A stretch of DNA of 64,000 nt from a bacterium (GTDB lineage: Bacteria; Sumerlaeota; Sumerlaeia; SLMS01; JAHLLQ01), in the NCBI GenBank assembly GCA_020444065.1, contig JAHLLQ010000001.1, forward strand, positions 124,001 to 188,000. The letters run 5' to 3'. Shown here piece after piece: positions 18,246-27,009 of the stretch. Below the pieces are notes generated by a model. The model made no database searches, was not told the origin of the DNA, and saw nothing but the letters and a program-made list of their open reading frames with translations. Position numbers and translations under genes: made by a program. How positions within the stretch are numbered: the stretch's first letter is position 1; each line of letters opens with the position of its first letter.

Positions 18246-19384
18246 TGAGTCACCTTCTTCTTGAGGGCTGCGTCCGCGGCGGCTTCCGCGGGTCGATTTG
18301 CGTATTCAGAGAGTGCTTCACGGGCGGATTCGGTATTGTCCCGCATCAGCAGAAGCACGGCGCGCCGTTCGGCGACACCTCCAGCCGAATCTGCAAGCAC
18401 GTCGAATGCGATCTGGCGGGCAACGGAATCATCCATGCGCTGCAAGGCGGCTACGGCGTCCGCGCCAAGGTCGGCATCGCCGAGGTACTCCTTCAATCTT
18501 CCCTGCACCTCTGGCGTTGCATCGTTGGCATGCAACGTCCCGAGGGCGACCGCGCCCAGGACCTGCGGCCGTTCGTCGATCATTCTCAGTGTGTCCTCTG
18601 CTCCTACGCCCACAACTTCTCGAACGCGTCCGTAGGCCAGCATTGCCAGTTGAGCGTGAGACGTATCCAGCGTGCGAGCCAACTGCACCAACACATCACC
18701 GCGGTTCTGGCGCTCGGCGGAGACAATCAGTGCCCCCAACACAGGTCGCGACTTGCCGGCCGCAAGTTCCGGCGAATCGATCAGCTTCTGCCATGCAACG
18801 TCCGAATCTTCCAGCGCGTCCAGGGCACCCCGAACGCGTGCGGGCTCGTCCTGATCCAGGGCGGCCTGGAGGACCGCCGCGGGAGCATCCTGGCTCAACC
18901 GTGCGACAAACTGTGCCTTTGCGTCCCGGTATTCGATGTTGTCGGCCGCGATCGCCGCCGCTCTGGGGAAATCGTAGTAAGCCAGAGTCACCGGTTCGCG
19001 CTCGTCGGGGATCGTGAACGTCGCCTCAGCCGGCTGGCGCGACAGCTCCCGCAGCGTCGGAACGGCATCGGTGGTTCCGGCGTCTCCGAGAAACTGCGCG
19101 GCCTCAAAGAGCAGTCTCTCCTTCGCCACAATCGGCAGTGTAGACTTCTGTATCTCTTTGATTTGTAATACTATTCTGGAAGTGCTTTTTTGAGGGCTCT
19201 CGTCCTCGACAACGGCCTGCATTTCTACCGAGCGCGCCTCGACGTCAGGGGCCGTCGCCGCGGCGGGCAACTCGACGTCCGGCACTCGCAGCCGGGCGGG
19301 CTGTGCCCCAACAGCCGAGAAAAGGCCCGCACCCAGCACCGTGCTGAGCACATAGGCCCCAATCCGCTTCTTGATTCGCTTCAT
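18230..19384 (-). CDS. Exported helical-repeat protein of unknown function
   Basis: MKRIKKRIGAYVLSTVLGAGLFSAVGA is a signal peptide-like start. The rest of the 384 residues is Ala/Leu/Asp-rich amphipathic helices resembling HEAT-type repeats (for example AVLQAALDQDEPARVRGALDAL). No catalytic motif is seen. It overlaps the carboxypeptidase start by 16 bases and the pseudopilin-like gene stop by 4, so all three are probably one transcript. A protein-interaction role is the only reasonable inference. Confidence 0.7.
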   Translation of the reverse strand: MKRIKKRIGAYVLSTVLGAGLFSAVGAQPARLRVPDVELPAAATAPDVEARSVEMQAVVEDESPQKSTSRIVLQIKEIQKSTLPIVAKERLLFEAAQFLGDAGTTDAVPTLRELSRQPAEATFTIPDEREPVTLAYYDFPRAAAIAADNIEYRDAKAQFVARLSQDAPAAVLQAALDQDEPARVRGALDALEDSDVAWQKLIDSPELAAGKSRPVLGALIVSAERQNRGDVLVQLARTLDTSHAQLAMLAYGRVREVVGVGAEDTLRMIDERPQVLGAVALGTLHANDATPEVQGRLKEYLGDADLGADAVAALQRMDDSVARQIAFDVLADSAGGVAERRAVLLLMRDNTESAREALSEYANRPAEAAADAALKKKVTQWLAN

Positions 19385-19824
19385 TCGTGCATTCCTTTCA
19401 CGTCGGAACGGGAGAAGAACAGATCGCCCGTCGAATCAATCCCATTGGTCGGGTCATAAGAGAGCAGAATCAAGTCCATTGCGTCCAGAATCGTGCCTTC
19501 TTTCCACACTGGCGACAACTGCTCATCAGGCCCACGACCAATCAGAAGCCAGTCTTGTTCCGTTGCAATGTACCCATAGGGGGCCCGCATTGGATCCCTC
19601 GAAGACGGATCGTAAGGCATGTCCTGCGAGTACGCCACCGGCGTAGTGAGCTCAGGAGTCAGATGTGCCGTATTCACACCGTGGTCTTTCCGATAGGCCT
19701 TCACTTGGATACTCATGGTCTCCAGTCCCGCCAACACCAACAGCGGAGGGTAAGACTCCACAGAGATTGCCGCCACTGCGGCGACAAAGGCGGCAGCCGA
19801 GTAGATCAAGGGATCATTCTTCAT
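19381..19824 (-). CDS. Pseudopilin-like membrane-anchored protein (DPTNG family), paralogue 1
   Basis: The 147-residue protein has one N-terminal hydrophobic helix and a C-terminal domain containing TPELTTPVAY, DWLLIGRGPD and SYDPTNGIDSTGDLFF. The same pattern recurs in the gene at 20049 and partly in that at 30716. Domains of this kind end type II secretion/pilin-like proteins in related uncultured bacteria, from memory. No prepilin peptidase site is present. The ATG at 19824 is chosen; an in-frame GTG at 19836 sits almost on top of a GGAGGA and is an alternative. Confidence 0.65.
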   Translation of the reverse strand: MKNDPLIYSAAAFVAAVAAISVESYPPLLVLAGLETMSIQVKAYRKDHGVNTAHLTPELTTPVAYSQDMPYDPSSRDPMRAPYGYIATEQDWLLIGRGPDEQLSPVWKEGTILDAMDLILLSYDPTNGIDSTGDLFFSRSDVKGMHE

Positions 19825-19878
19825 CTGGACAAGCACTCCTCCCGCGCCCGGTACTTGAAGCCTGGGCGCCCGGATAAG

Positions 19879-20029
19879 GCCTGTCAGGGGAATTGTGGAC
19901 AGGAGGACAAGATTCCAAGTGAAGGGACGGAATGGAGGTCGGCTCGTGCCGTGCAGTCGGTGGAGCCGGAGGAAGGTTCTTCTACTTCATACTTCACCTG
20001 CCTCAAATTCTGTTCATCCTGTGAATCCT
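19879..20029. repeat. Intergenic inverted-repeat unit, copy A
   Basis: The left arm (19879-19904) has an internal inverted repeat CCTGTC/GACAGG and matches the left arm of copy B at 24 of 26 positions. The right arm (20010-20029, CTGTTCATCCTGTGAATCCT) is identical in copy B over 20 bases. Arms are in opposite orientation around about 105 bases of unrelated sequence. It lies between two paralogous genes. Confidence 0.75.
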
Positions 20030-20048
20030 ATCCAATACATCCTCAAAC

Positions 20049-20741
20049 TCATCGCGTGGAACGTTTCATTTCCATGCTGCTGAAGATCAAGTCGCCCTCC
20101 GAGATGCTCCCATTGGTCGGATCATAGGAGAGTGCGTTTAACTCATGGAGGGGTAGAATCTCTCGATCTCGCCATACAGTCGATAGGTTCCTGTCCTGCC
20201 CCTGTCCGACAAGGACCCAGTCCGTATCAGTATGAAGATACAGGAATTCGCTTCCCTCGCGAGAAAACCCGTCCCGTGGAGGCTCTTTGAGATACGATAC
20301 TGGCGTCGTCAGTTCAGGGGTGAGTAAGAGGGGGAGTGTTTCATTGTCGCGTCGAAAGGCCTCGATGGCCTGGCCGATATCGCGCAGACGTTGCTTTTCG
20401 ATATTGGTTTTCGCCCTATCGCGCGCCTCATGGATCTCCGGCCAGACTGGGCCTTGAATCACGGCGTTAGCCGAGAAAAGTAACGTCAGAACCGACATCC
20501 CAGAGACCTCTGCCCTCTGCCTCTTGGAGATCCGCCCGTACACAAGAGCAATGATCGCAAGAACCAGCGCCACGAGAAGGAGAATCAACATCATCCCGCG
20601 GCTGTAACCAATAACCGGCGCCACCAATGCCAGCAAGAACGCTCCCAAGGCGAGAGATAGAGGGGTCTTGAAGGTCCATCTGGACACCCTGAGCGTCTCA
20701 ATCAAGTGGCGAAGTACCGGGTGTATCCAGAATCTCATCAT
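20049..20741 (-). CDS. Pseudopilin-like membrane protein (DPTNG family), paralogue 2
   Basis: Two adjacent hydrophobic segments (about residues 25-70) precede a helix RDRAKTNIEKQRLRDIGQAIEAFRRDN, typical of the pilin stem, and a C-terminal domain closely similar to the 19381 gene: TPELTTPVSY, DWVLVGQGQD, LSYDPTNGSISEGDLIF. The start is the first of two adjacent ATGs after GTAGGGGT. It is flanked on both sides by copies of the intergenic repeat unit. Function unknown; a cell-envelope location is likely. Confidence 0.65.
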   Translation of the reverse strand: MMRFWIHPVLRHLIETLRVSRWTFKTPLSLALGAFLLALVAPVIGYSRGMMLILLLVALVLAIIALVYGRISKRQRAEVSGMSVLTLLFSANAVIQGPVWPEIHEARDRAKTNIEKQRLRDIGQAIEAFRRDNETLPLLLTPELTTPVSYLKEPPRDGFSREGSEFLYLHTDTDWVLVGQGQDRNLSTVWRDREILPLHELNALSYDPTNGSISEGDLIFSSMEMKRSTR

Positions 20742-20793
20742 ACCCCTACCAATTCAAAGCGACAACCCCTTCACATTGTCACGCTGAAGCGAA

Positions 20794-21011
20794 GCCTGTC
20801 AGCGCAATTGTGGACAGGATTTACAAGATGGACAAGATTAGAGATAAGGGGGAGTGACTCCGGCAAATCTCGGGGGGGGGGATAGTACATGGGGAAGTGA
20901 GTGCGGTCCTTCATCGGCTTCGATTCTTCACAATACAGGAAGGATGCCGGACGGGTCGTACGGCCGACATGAGTCTCTTCTTCTGAATCCTGTTCATCCT
21001 GTGAATCCTGT
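20794..21011. repeat. Intergenic inverted-repeat unit, copy B
   Basis: Left arm 20794-20840 carries the CCTGTC/GACAGG inverted repeat followed by a segment whose 26 bases (20814-20839) match the reverse complement of the right arm (20986-21011) at 22 positions; all differences are transitions. The interior includes a run of nine G (20873-20881). The arms could fold into a long hairpin. It ends 5 bases before the MazG-like gene stop. Confidence 0.75.
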
Positions 21012-21016
21012 CTACT

Positions 21017-21373
21017 TCAGAGCGGCAGCCCCTTTTCCTTGTCCCTCAGACGGCGGCGTTCGATTTCGTGGAGCTTGTCGGCCACGGCCTGCGCCAGGTC
21101 GATCCCGCGGGCGTTCGAGTAGTTGACCGCGGCGATCACGACATCGGCGGCCTCGTCCGCCAGGTCTTCCAGCGGGATGTCGCGCCCCTTCCAAACCTTT
21201 TTTTCCTTGTTGGCGATCTCCCCTGCCTCGCCTGCCAGTTCGAGGGCGAAGAACTCGGCGGGGCGCTCGGGGAAGGCCGCGCGATTGTAATCCCGGAAGC
21301 CCTGTTGCGCGGTCGCTAGCGCGCGGCGCAGGTCCTCGACGAAATCCATGCTTGGTTTCTGGGCGTCGGACAT
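21017..21373 (-). CDS. MazG-like nucleotide pyrophosphohydrolase
   Basis: The 118-residue helical protein has the metal-binding pattern of the all-alpha NTP-pyrophosphatase superfamily: ELAGEAGEIAN (ExxE-like) followed by DEAADVVIAA (ExxD). Members hydrolyse (d)NTPs or related nucleotides to monophosphate and PPi. Length fits a single-domain MazG-like protein. The ATG at 21373 is preferred; 11 codons upstream another start exists. It is divergent from the polyamine genes. Confidence 0.82.
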   Translation of the reverse strand: MSDAQKPSMDFVEDLRRALATAQQGFRDYNRAAFPERPAEFFALELAGEAGEIANKEKKVWKGRDIPLEDLADEAADVVIAAVNYSNARGIDLAQAVADKLHEIERRRLRDKEKGLPL

Positions 21374-21495
21374 GAAAAACTCCTGGAGTTCCCTCGGCGG
21401 CGGCACGAATTTCTCTCGCCTCCGAAATGAGTCTTCGAGACAAGCACAGCCGGTGCCTCGACACGCAAGCTGATTTCCCTCAAGGAGCCCCGCGA

Positions 21496-22374
21496 ATGCC
21501 TAAAGATCCCGCCCGCAAAGTCATCCTCGGCCTCGTTCAGATGGCCTGCTCGGACAACGCCGAGGAGAACGTCGACAAGGCCATCGCGAAGATCCGCGAA
21601 GCCGCCAATGACGGCGCCCAGGTGGTCTGTACGCAAGAGCTCTTCCGCAGCCCGTACCCGTGCCAGAGCGAAGACCACGACTTTTTCGCGCTTGCCGAGC
21701 CCCTGCCCGGCCCAACCACGGATCGCATTGCCGCGGTGGCCAAGGAGAAGGGCATCTCAATTGTCTCTTCGCATTTCGAGCGCCGCGCCGCGGGCGTGTA
21801 CCACAATACGGCCGTGATTTTCGAAGCGACCGGCGAAGTGCTCGGGCTCTACCGCAAGATGCACATTCCGGACGATCCGAACTATTACGAAAAGTTCTAC
21901 TTCGCGCCCGGCGATCTGGGATTTCGGGCGTGGGATACGAAGTTCGCGCGGCTCGGCGCGCTGGTGTGCTGGGATCAATGGTATCCGGAGGCGGCCCGCC
22001 TGACGGCACTGCGGGGCGCGGAGATTCTCTTCTACCCCACTGCGATCGGTTGGCTGCTGGAGGAGAAAGAGAAGTACGGCGAAGTGCAGCACGATTCCTG
22101 GGAAACCATCCAACGCGGCCACGCGATTGCGAACGGCCTATACGTCGCGGCGGTCAATCGAGTCGGCATCGAGGGCAACATCCAGTTCTGGGGCCAGTCC
22201 TTTGTCGCGGATCCGCAAGGCCGCATCATCGCGCGGGCCGATGCGGAGAAGGAAGAGAACCTGATCGTGGAAGTCGACCTCGCGCGTTGCGAACGTGTGC
22301 GCCAGCACTGGCCGTTCCTGCGCGACCGGCGCATCGACGCTTACGGCGATATCACCAAGAGATTCGTGGACTGA
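21496..22374 (+). CDS. aguB: N-carbamoylputrescine amidase
   Basis: This nitrilase-superfamily enzyme (292 residues) has the catalytic triad Glu48 (CTQELF), Lys121 (YRKMHIPDD) and Cys158 (LVCWDQWYPE). The sequence closely follows known N-carbamoylputrescine amidases (FGPGD-like FAPGD, FYPTAIG, WETIQRGHAIANG). It converts N-carbamoylputrescine to putrescine, CO2 and ammonia. The ATG at 21496 follows AAGGAG; the in-frame ATG at 21427 is rejected since the conserved domain starts at KVILGLVQ. The partner agmatine deiminase is two genes downstream. Confidence 0.95.
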   Translation: MPKDPARKVILGLVQMACSDNAEENVDKAIAKIREAANDGAQVVCTQELFRSPYPCQSEDHDFFALAEPLPGPTTDRIAAVAKEKGISIVSSHFERRAAGVYHNTAVIFEATGEVLGLYRKMHIPDDPNYYEKFYFAPGDLGFRAWDTKFARLGALVCWDQWYPEAARLTALRGAEILFYPTAIGWLLEEKEKYGEVQHDSWETIQRGHAIANGLYVAAVNRVGIEGNIQFWGQSFVADPQGRIIARADAEKEENLIVEVDLARCERVRQHWPFLRDRRIDAYGDITKRFVD

Positions 22375-22378
22375 CGCC

Positions 22379-22816
22379 GTGAAGTCTCTCGCCGATGTTG
22401 CAACACGGGAGCTTGAATTCGCCATCGATGAAGTAGATTCTCGCATCGTCGAGGTCCGCGCAGGCGAGGATCGAATCGGCGAGATGATCTGGCACGACGC
22501 GGCCGGCGCGTTCGTCGAAGTGCGATCCTCCCGCAACAGTTGGGGCTTTCGCACATCCGAAGCCGCCGTCGAAATCCGCGAAGTTGGGTGCGATTGCCTG
22601 GTGGGAATGCTAGACCGTGCCACGAAGGAGGCGAGCGTCGCAGCTGCGAGACCTCTGACGTGGCTGCCAAATGAAGACCGGTTCGTATTCTCCGACGGCG
22701 ACGAGGCGCTGCAAATTGAAGGAACGAGTATTCGGACTTCCTCCCGTCTCTGCGAACATCCGGATGGGACATTGCTTGTCATGCTGGCGGTTCATTTGAA
22801 AGCGATCGAAGGATAG
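22379..22816 (+). CDS. Unknown small protein between the two putrescine-pathway genes
   Basis: The GTG at 22379 lies 4 bases after the aguB stop, and the stop lies 3 bases before aguA, so it belongs to the operon. The 145-residue product is acidic, soluble and beta-rich by eye, with no motif recognised. The reading frame extends upstream inside aguB, but a start there is unlikely. A role in polyamine synthesis is only suggested by its position. Confidence 0.6.
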   Translation: MKSLADVATRELEFAIDEVDSRIVEVRAGEDRIGEMIWHDAAGAFVEVRSSRNSWGFRTSEAAVEIREVGCDCLVGMLDRATKEASVAAARPLTWLPNEDRFVFSDGDEALQIEGTSIRTSSRLCEHPDGTLLVMLAVHLKAIEG

Positions 22817-22819
22817 CAC

Positions 22820-23908
22820 ATGGTTCCGTATGCGCTGAAGCACTCTGAACTCCCCGCTGGATTGGGATACTCGATGCCGGCCGAATGGGAGCCCCAGGAG
22901 GCCATGTGGCTGGCGTGGCCGCACCGCGAGTCTTCGTGGCCCGGACTGCTGCCGGTGATTCCAAACATCTATGCACAGATCGTGAAGGCCCTGATGCCGC
23001 ACCAGAAGGTTCGTGTTCTCGTGCGCGACGAAGAACTGCGTGGCCAGGCCGAAGAGACACTGCGCCACTTCAGTGCGTACAACGAGAACGTGGAACTGAT
23101 CGTCATTCCGACGGATGATTCGTGGATGCGCGATTGCGGACCAATCTTTGTTCGCCGTCCGGCGGCCGATGGAGGTTTCGAACTTGCTGCGATCGATTGG
23201 GAGTTCAACACGTGGGGCGACAAGTACCCGCCGTATGGGCTCGACAATCAGGTCCCCACAAAAATCGCCGAGATGTACGGATTCCCGATGTGGTCGCCCG
23301 GGATCGTAATGGAAGGCGGCTCGATCGATGTGAACGGTCGCGGAACTCTGATGACCAGCGAGGCGTGTTTACTGAACCCGAATCGCAATCCGCACCTGAC
23401 GCGAGAGCAGATCGAGGAGTACCTGAAGGCCTACCTGGGAGTGCGACACATCCTCTGGCTCGGCGATGGAATCGTCGGCGACGATACGGACGGGCACATT
23501 GACGATCTCACTCGCTTCGTCGACCCCACGACAGTTGTAACCGTGATCGAGGAGAATCCCGCGGATGAGAACTATGACATCCTGCAGGAGAACCTGCGTC
23601 GACTGCGCGGTATGCGAGACCAGGACGGCCGCCCGCTGCTCGTGGAGACGCTGCCCATGCCTTCGCCCGTCATCTACGAAGACACGCGCCTGCCGGCCAG
23701 CTACGCGAATTTCCTGATCGCAAACGACGTCGTCCTGGTGCCGACTTATGAATGTGCGAATGATGTGCGGGCGCTGCAGACGATGAAGCGCCTCTTCCCG
23801 CATCGAGAGATCGTCGGTATCCCGTGTTCGGAACTCGTGTGGGGACTCGGCGCGCTACACTGCATCTCGCAGCAGCAGCCTCGGGCGAAAGTGGCGAGTG
23901 ACAAGTGA
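22820..23908 (+). CDS. aguA: Agmatine deiminase
   Basis: The 362-residue enzyme of the peptidyl-arginine-deiminase-like fold has the family motifs MPAEWEPQEAMWLAWPH, DDSWMRDCGPIFV, GGSIDVNG, DDTDGHIDD and the catalytic Cys348 (GALHCISQQQP). It hydrolyses agmatine to N-carbamoylputrescine and ammonia, the step before AguB. With aguB it gives the arginine-decarboxylase-dependent route to putrescine; no arginine decarboxylase is in the window. AAGGA lies ahead of the ATG. Confidence 0.96.
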   Translation: MVPYALKHSELPAGLGYSMPAEWEPQEAMWLAWPHRESSWPGLLPVIPNIYAQIVKALMPHQKVRVLVRDEELRGQAEETLRHFSAYNENVELIVIPTDDSWMRDCGPIFVRRPAADGGFELAAIDWEFNTWGDKYPPYGLDNQVPTKIAEMYGFPMWSPGIVMEGGSIDVNGRGTLMTSEACLLNPNRNPHLTREQIEEYLKAYLGVRHILWLGDGIVGDDTDGHIDDLTRFVDPTTVVTVIEENPADENYDILQENLRRLRGMRDQDGRPLLVETLPMPSPVIYEDTRLPASYANFLIANDVVLVPTYECANDVRALQTMKRLFPHREIVGIPCSELVWGLGALHCISQQQPRAKVASDK

Positions 23909-23919
23909 CGAGTTCGAAG

Positions 23920-24411
23920 TCATGTGTTCAGATGCCCCAGGACTTCTTCCACGGCAGCTTCAACTGAGGAGAGACACGACACTCGAATAGCGTCGCGCGG
24001 CGGCTCCAGATCGCGGAATTGCCCCTCGATGATTCGGTCGAATCGCCCGACCAGACTGTGTCCCTTCCGATGGCGAAGTCGCGCATCGATCGTTTCTCTC
24101 GTACACTCGATGTAGACAAGATGAATATGTGAATCTGCTTCGCGCAGGACGTTGCGGTACGCTTCCTTCAGGGCGGAACAGGCCAGCACGGCTCCCGCGT
24201 CGGCCTTCCACTCCGCGATATGGCTCGCGACTATGCGCAACCAATCCTCCCGGTCTGCATCATCGAGAGGCTCATCGCGGCGCAACTTCTGGAGGTTGGT
24301 TTCTGGATGGTGATCGTCGGCGTCGTGAAAGGGAATGACCAGCCGCGCTGCTAACGCTCGACCAAGCGTGGTCTTGCCGCAACCGGTCACTCCCATCACA
24401 ACGATGATCAT
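23920..24411 (-). CDS. gntK: Gluconokinase (thermoresistant GntK type)
   Basis: This 163-residue P-loop kinase starts VVMGVTGCGKTTLGRALA and carries HDADDHHPETNLQKLRRDEPLDDADREDW-type signature residues (shown here as the segment near residues 29-57), then ACSALKEAYR and the lid HSLVGRFDRI. It phosphorylates D-gluconate to 6-phosphogluconate. It follows the cyclic-diphosphoglycerate-synthase-like gene after 2 bases, so both are one operon. Length is normal. Confidence 0.92.
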   Translation of the reverse strand: MIIVVMGVTGCGKTTLGRALAARLVIPFHDADDHHPETNLQKLRRDEPLDDADREDWLRIVASHIAEWKADAGAVLACSALKEAYRNVLREADSHIHLVYIECTRETIDARLRHRKGHSLVGRFDRIIEGQFRDLEPPRDAIRVSCLSSVEAAVEEVLGHLNT

Positions 24412-24413
24412 GC

Positions 24414-25736
24414 TTACTTCAAGAAGTCGCCCAGGACATCTTCCAGATCTGGCTTGCCGATTTCCTGCAGTTCATAACGAACGCGGACAGCGGGCTTATT
24501 AATCTTGATGATACGGCGCAGATCGATCGGGGTGCCGATCACGACGATCTCTGCGTCGGATGCATTAATCGTTTCTTCCAGTTCCTTCATCTGCTTCTGG
24601 CCGTAGCCCATTGCCGGCAGAACATGTTCGAGGTGACTGTACTTCGCGAACGTGTCGACAATCGAACCCACGGCGAAGGGGCGAGGATCGATGATCTCGC
24701 CGGCGCCAAAGCGCTGTGCCGCAACGTGACCGGCGCCAAAACGCATCTCACCATGCGTGACGGTCGGACCATCTTCGACCACTAGAACGCGCTTGCCCTT
24801 CAGGGTGTGTGCATCGTCCACGAGAATCGGCGACGCACCGTCGATGACGACTGCGTTGGGATTGTATTTTGCAATGTTCGCACGCACTTCCCGAATCGCG
24901 TCGTAGTCCGCTGTGTCTTCCTTGTTGATCACGATCACATCGGAGGCCAGTAGATTCACCATGCCCGGGTAGTAGGTCAACTCATGGCCAGCACGATGCG
25001 GATCGACGACGGTGATCCACAGGTCTGGCTTGTAGAAGGGGAAGTCGTTATTGCCGCCGTCCCACAGGATCACATCGCAGCCTTCCTTCTCGGCTTCGCG
25101 AACGATCGCCTCATAATCCGCGCCCGAGTAAATCACGGCCTGGCGATCGATGTGCGGTTCGTATTCTTCGCGCTCCTCGATCGTGCACTCGTGCTTATCG
25201 AGATCGGAGTAATCGGCGAACCGCTGGACCTTCTGCTTCTCCAGGTCGCCACCGTACGGCATAGGATGGCGAATCGAGATCACCTTCTTCCCACGCTCGC
25301 GTAGAATATCGAGAACGCGGCGCGTCGTCTGACTCTTGCCGCAACCTGTGCGGACCGCGGTGATGGCGATCACGGGCAGTTTCGACTTCACCATCGTGTG
25401 GCGCGGCCCGAGCAGCACAAAGTCCGCTCCGCAGGCATTCACCAACGACGACTTCTCCATCACGTACTGATGCGGCAGGTCGCTGTACGAGAGAGCCACG
25501 AGGTCGATATCGTGCTCGCGGATCAGCTTCGGCAGGTTGGCCTCGGCCTCGATCGGGATGCCCTTGGGATAGAGTTCGCCGGCCATCGACGGCGGATAGA
25601 CACGCCCATCGATATCGGGAATCTGGGTGGCAGTGAAGGCGATGACTTCGAAATTGTCGTTGTTGCGGTAGTACGTGTTGAAATTGTGGAAGTCGCGTCC
25701 GGCGGCTCCCATGATGATAACCTTCTGTTTACGCAC
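24414..25736 (-). CDS. Cyclic 2,3-diphosphoglycerate synthase-like GTPase-fold protein
   Basis: The 440-residue protein opens with a Rossmann-like start (VIIMGAAGRDFHNFN), then a P-loop region AVRTGCGKSQTTRRVL and WDGGNNDFPFY. This matches proteins annotated as cyclic 2,3-diphosphoglycerate synthetase, which in methanogens makes the thermoprotectant cDPG from 2,3-DPG and ATP. In bacteria the role of these homologues is not proven. Coupling to gluconokinase suggests carbon-phosphate metabolism. No truncation is seen. Confidence 0.75.
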   Translation of the reverse strand: MRKQKVIIMGAAGRDFHNFNTYYRNNDNFEVIAFTATQIPDIDGRVYPPSMAGELYPKGIPIEAEANLPKLIREHDIDLVALSYSDLPHQYVMEKSSLVNACGADFVLLGPRHTMVKSKLPVIAITAVRTGCGKSQTTRRVLDILRERGKKVISIRHPMPYGGDLEKQKVQRFADYSDLDKHECTIEEREEYEPHIDRQAVIYSGADYEAIVREAEKEGCDVILWDGGNNDFPFYKPDLWITVVDPHRAGHELTYYPGMVNLLASDVIVINKEDTADYDAIREVRANIAKYNPNAVVIDGASPILVDDAHTLKGKRVLVVEDGPTVTHGEMRFGAGHVAAQRFGAGEIIDPRPFAVGSIVDTFAKYSHLEHVLPAMGYGQKQMKELEETINASDAEIVVIGTPIDLRRIIKINKPAVRVRYELQEIGKPDLEDVLGDFLK

Positions 25737-25835
25737 GGTTTCCCTCCGTCAGTTGTGTCATAATCAACCAACAGGAGTCCTCCTTGTCCGATTAGGAGTC
25801 AAGGAAGATCGTGGCCCCGTGTTGCTCAAATGGTA

Positions 25836-26939
25836 TCAGTGCCCCATCCAGCCACTCGGAGCGCCCGGAGGAGTCCCGGACGCATCGATGATGGTCACCG
25901 TGTAATTGAAGTTCCGTGTAGCTCCGTATTGATCGACCACGTTCGTGATGTGGATGTTGTACTCCACGTCCGTGGAGGTCGTGAAGTCGGTCTCCGAGAA
26001 TTCCCACACGATTGTGTTATCACCGACGATCGTGCTCGAACCGAATTCCGGATAAATTGGCTGAACGGTCACCGGGACGTTTGTGCCCTCCCGGTCCATC
26101 ATCACACCGGCGTTTGTGAAGTCGGCGGAGTACATTGAAAAGGACCAGCGCGATGTGCTTCCATTCTTCGCGTTGATAACCTGGTACGGGACGTATCCCG
26201 GCGGTGGCCACGAGACCCACTCTGGAGACGCGGGACGCGAACCGAAGTCCTCCGGCACAATCACCCAAAGACAACCTGCGCGCGGTGGAGATATCGTCCC
26301 GGTCGGCGCATCTCCGACTCCCATCGTCAATGAACGGGGATACAGAGTCCATCTGCGGTGCCCGACGTAGGTATTGCCGGCGCCGTGATCTTCCATATAT
26401 CCATCAATGGCGGCGACCCCGTCGGCACCTCTGACGAGATTGGAACGTTGGGCGGCGTCGTAACCGTCTTGCGTCCAGCAGGTCCAGGATGTAGGCGGCG
26501 CATGGTTGAGTGGCTCATTCTCGTTCGCGCTGATCATCACTGCCATGTCGTCGGCCTTGGAACTGAGATCCGAACGCAGAGTGACGTTTCCAGGCAGGCC
26601 GACCATCGCACGATAGTAGTTAATTCGTTTCATCGTTGCATCCTGGTAGGCCGCATCCACGGTTCCCGGATCGCAGGAAGCAACGCTGCCCGTCCAATTG
26701 GCGGGGACGTCTGCCGTTCCGACGTAATAGGTGTAGTAGAATTGGATGACGGCCGCACGATTCTGATTGTCGACGGAGATTCCTCCATCGCGGGCAATGG
26801 AATCTGCGGCGGAGGCTTCGGGGGGATTCTCGATGATTGGCGCCGACCCGAGAATCACATCCGGTGCTTCGGCTGAAACAACAGTCGCTGCAGCAGCAAA
26901 GAAGATCGTGCAGATTCGGCCCAATGGTCGGAAAGTCAT
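25836..26939 (-). CDS. Secreted CAP-domain (SCP/PR1-like) protein
   Basis: A signal peptide (MTFRPLGRICTIFFAAAATVVSA) is followed by a CAP-like domain: RINYYRAMVGLP, LSSKADDMAVMIS, LNHAPP and YVGHRRWTLYPR, equivalent to the cavity His and helix motifs of the SCP/PR1 family. A beta-rich C-terminal domain of about 130 residues follows, and the protein ends SGWMGH. CAP proteins bind lipids or act as proteases in various hosts; the role here is open. The ending resembles those of the carboxypeptidase at 16500 and the repeat protein at 59586. Confidence 0.8.
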   Translation of the reverse strand: MTFRPLGRICTIFFAAAATVVSAEAPDVILGSAPIIENPPEASAADSIARDGGISVDNQNRAAVIQFYYTYYVGTADVPANWTGSVASCDPGTVDAAYQDATMKRINYYRAMVGLPGNVTLRSDLSSKADDMAVMISANENEPLNHAPPTSWTCWTQDGYDAAQRSNLVRGADGVAAIDGYMEDHGAGNTYVGHRRWTLYPRSLTMGVGDAPTGTISPPRAGCLWVIVPEDFGSRPASPEWVSWPPPGYVPYQVINAKNGSTSRWSFSMYSADFTNAGVMMDREGTNVPVTVQPIYPEFGSSTIVGDNTIVWEFSETDFTTSTDVEYNIHITNVVDQYGATRNFNYTVTIIDASGTPPGAPSGWMGH

Positions 26940-27009
26940 GGGAGCGCCTTTCTTGCTCGGATTAGAGCCCGTGTGGCGTTGTCTAGCAAGCTCGATTCCC
27001 GACAGAGGA

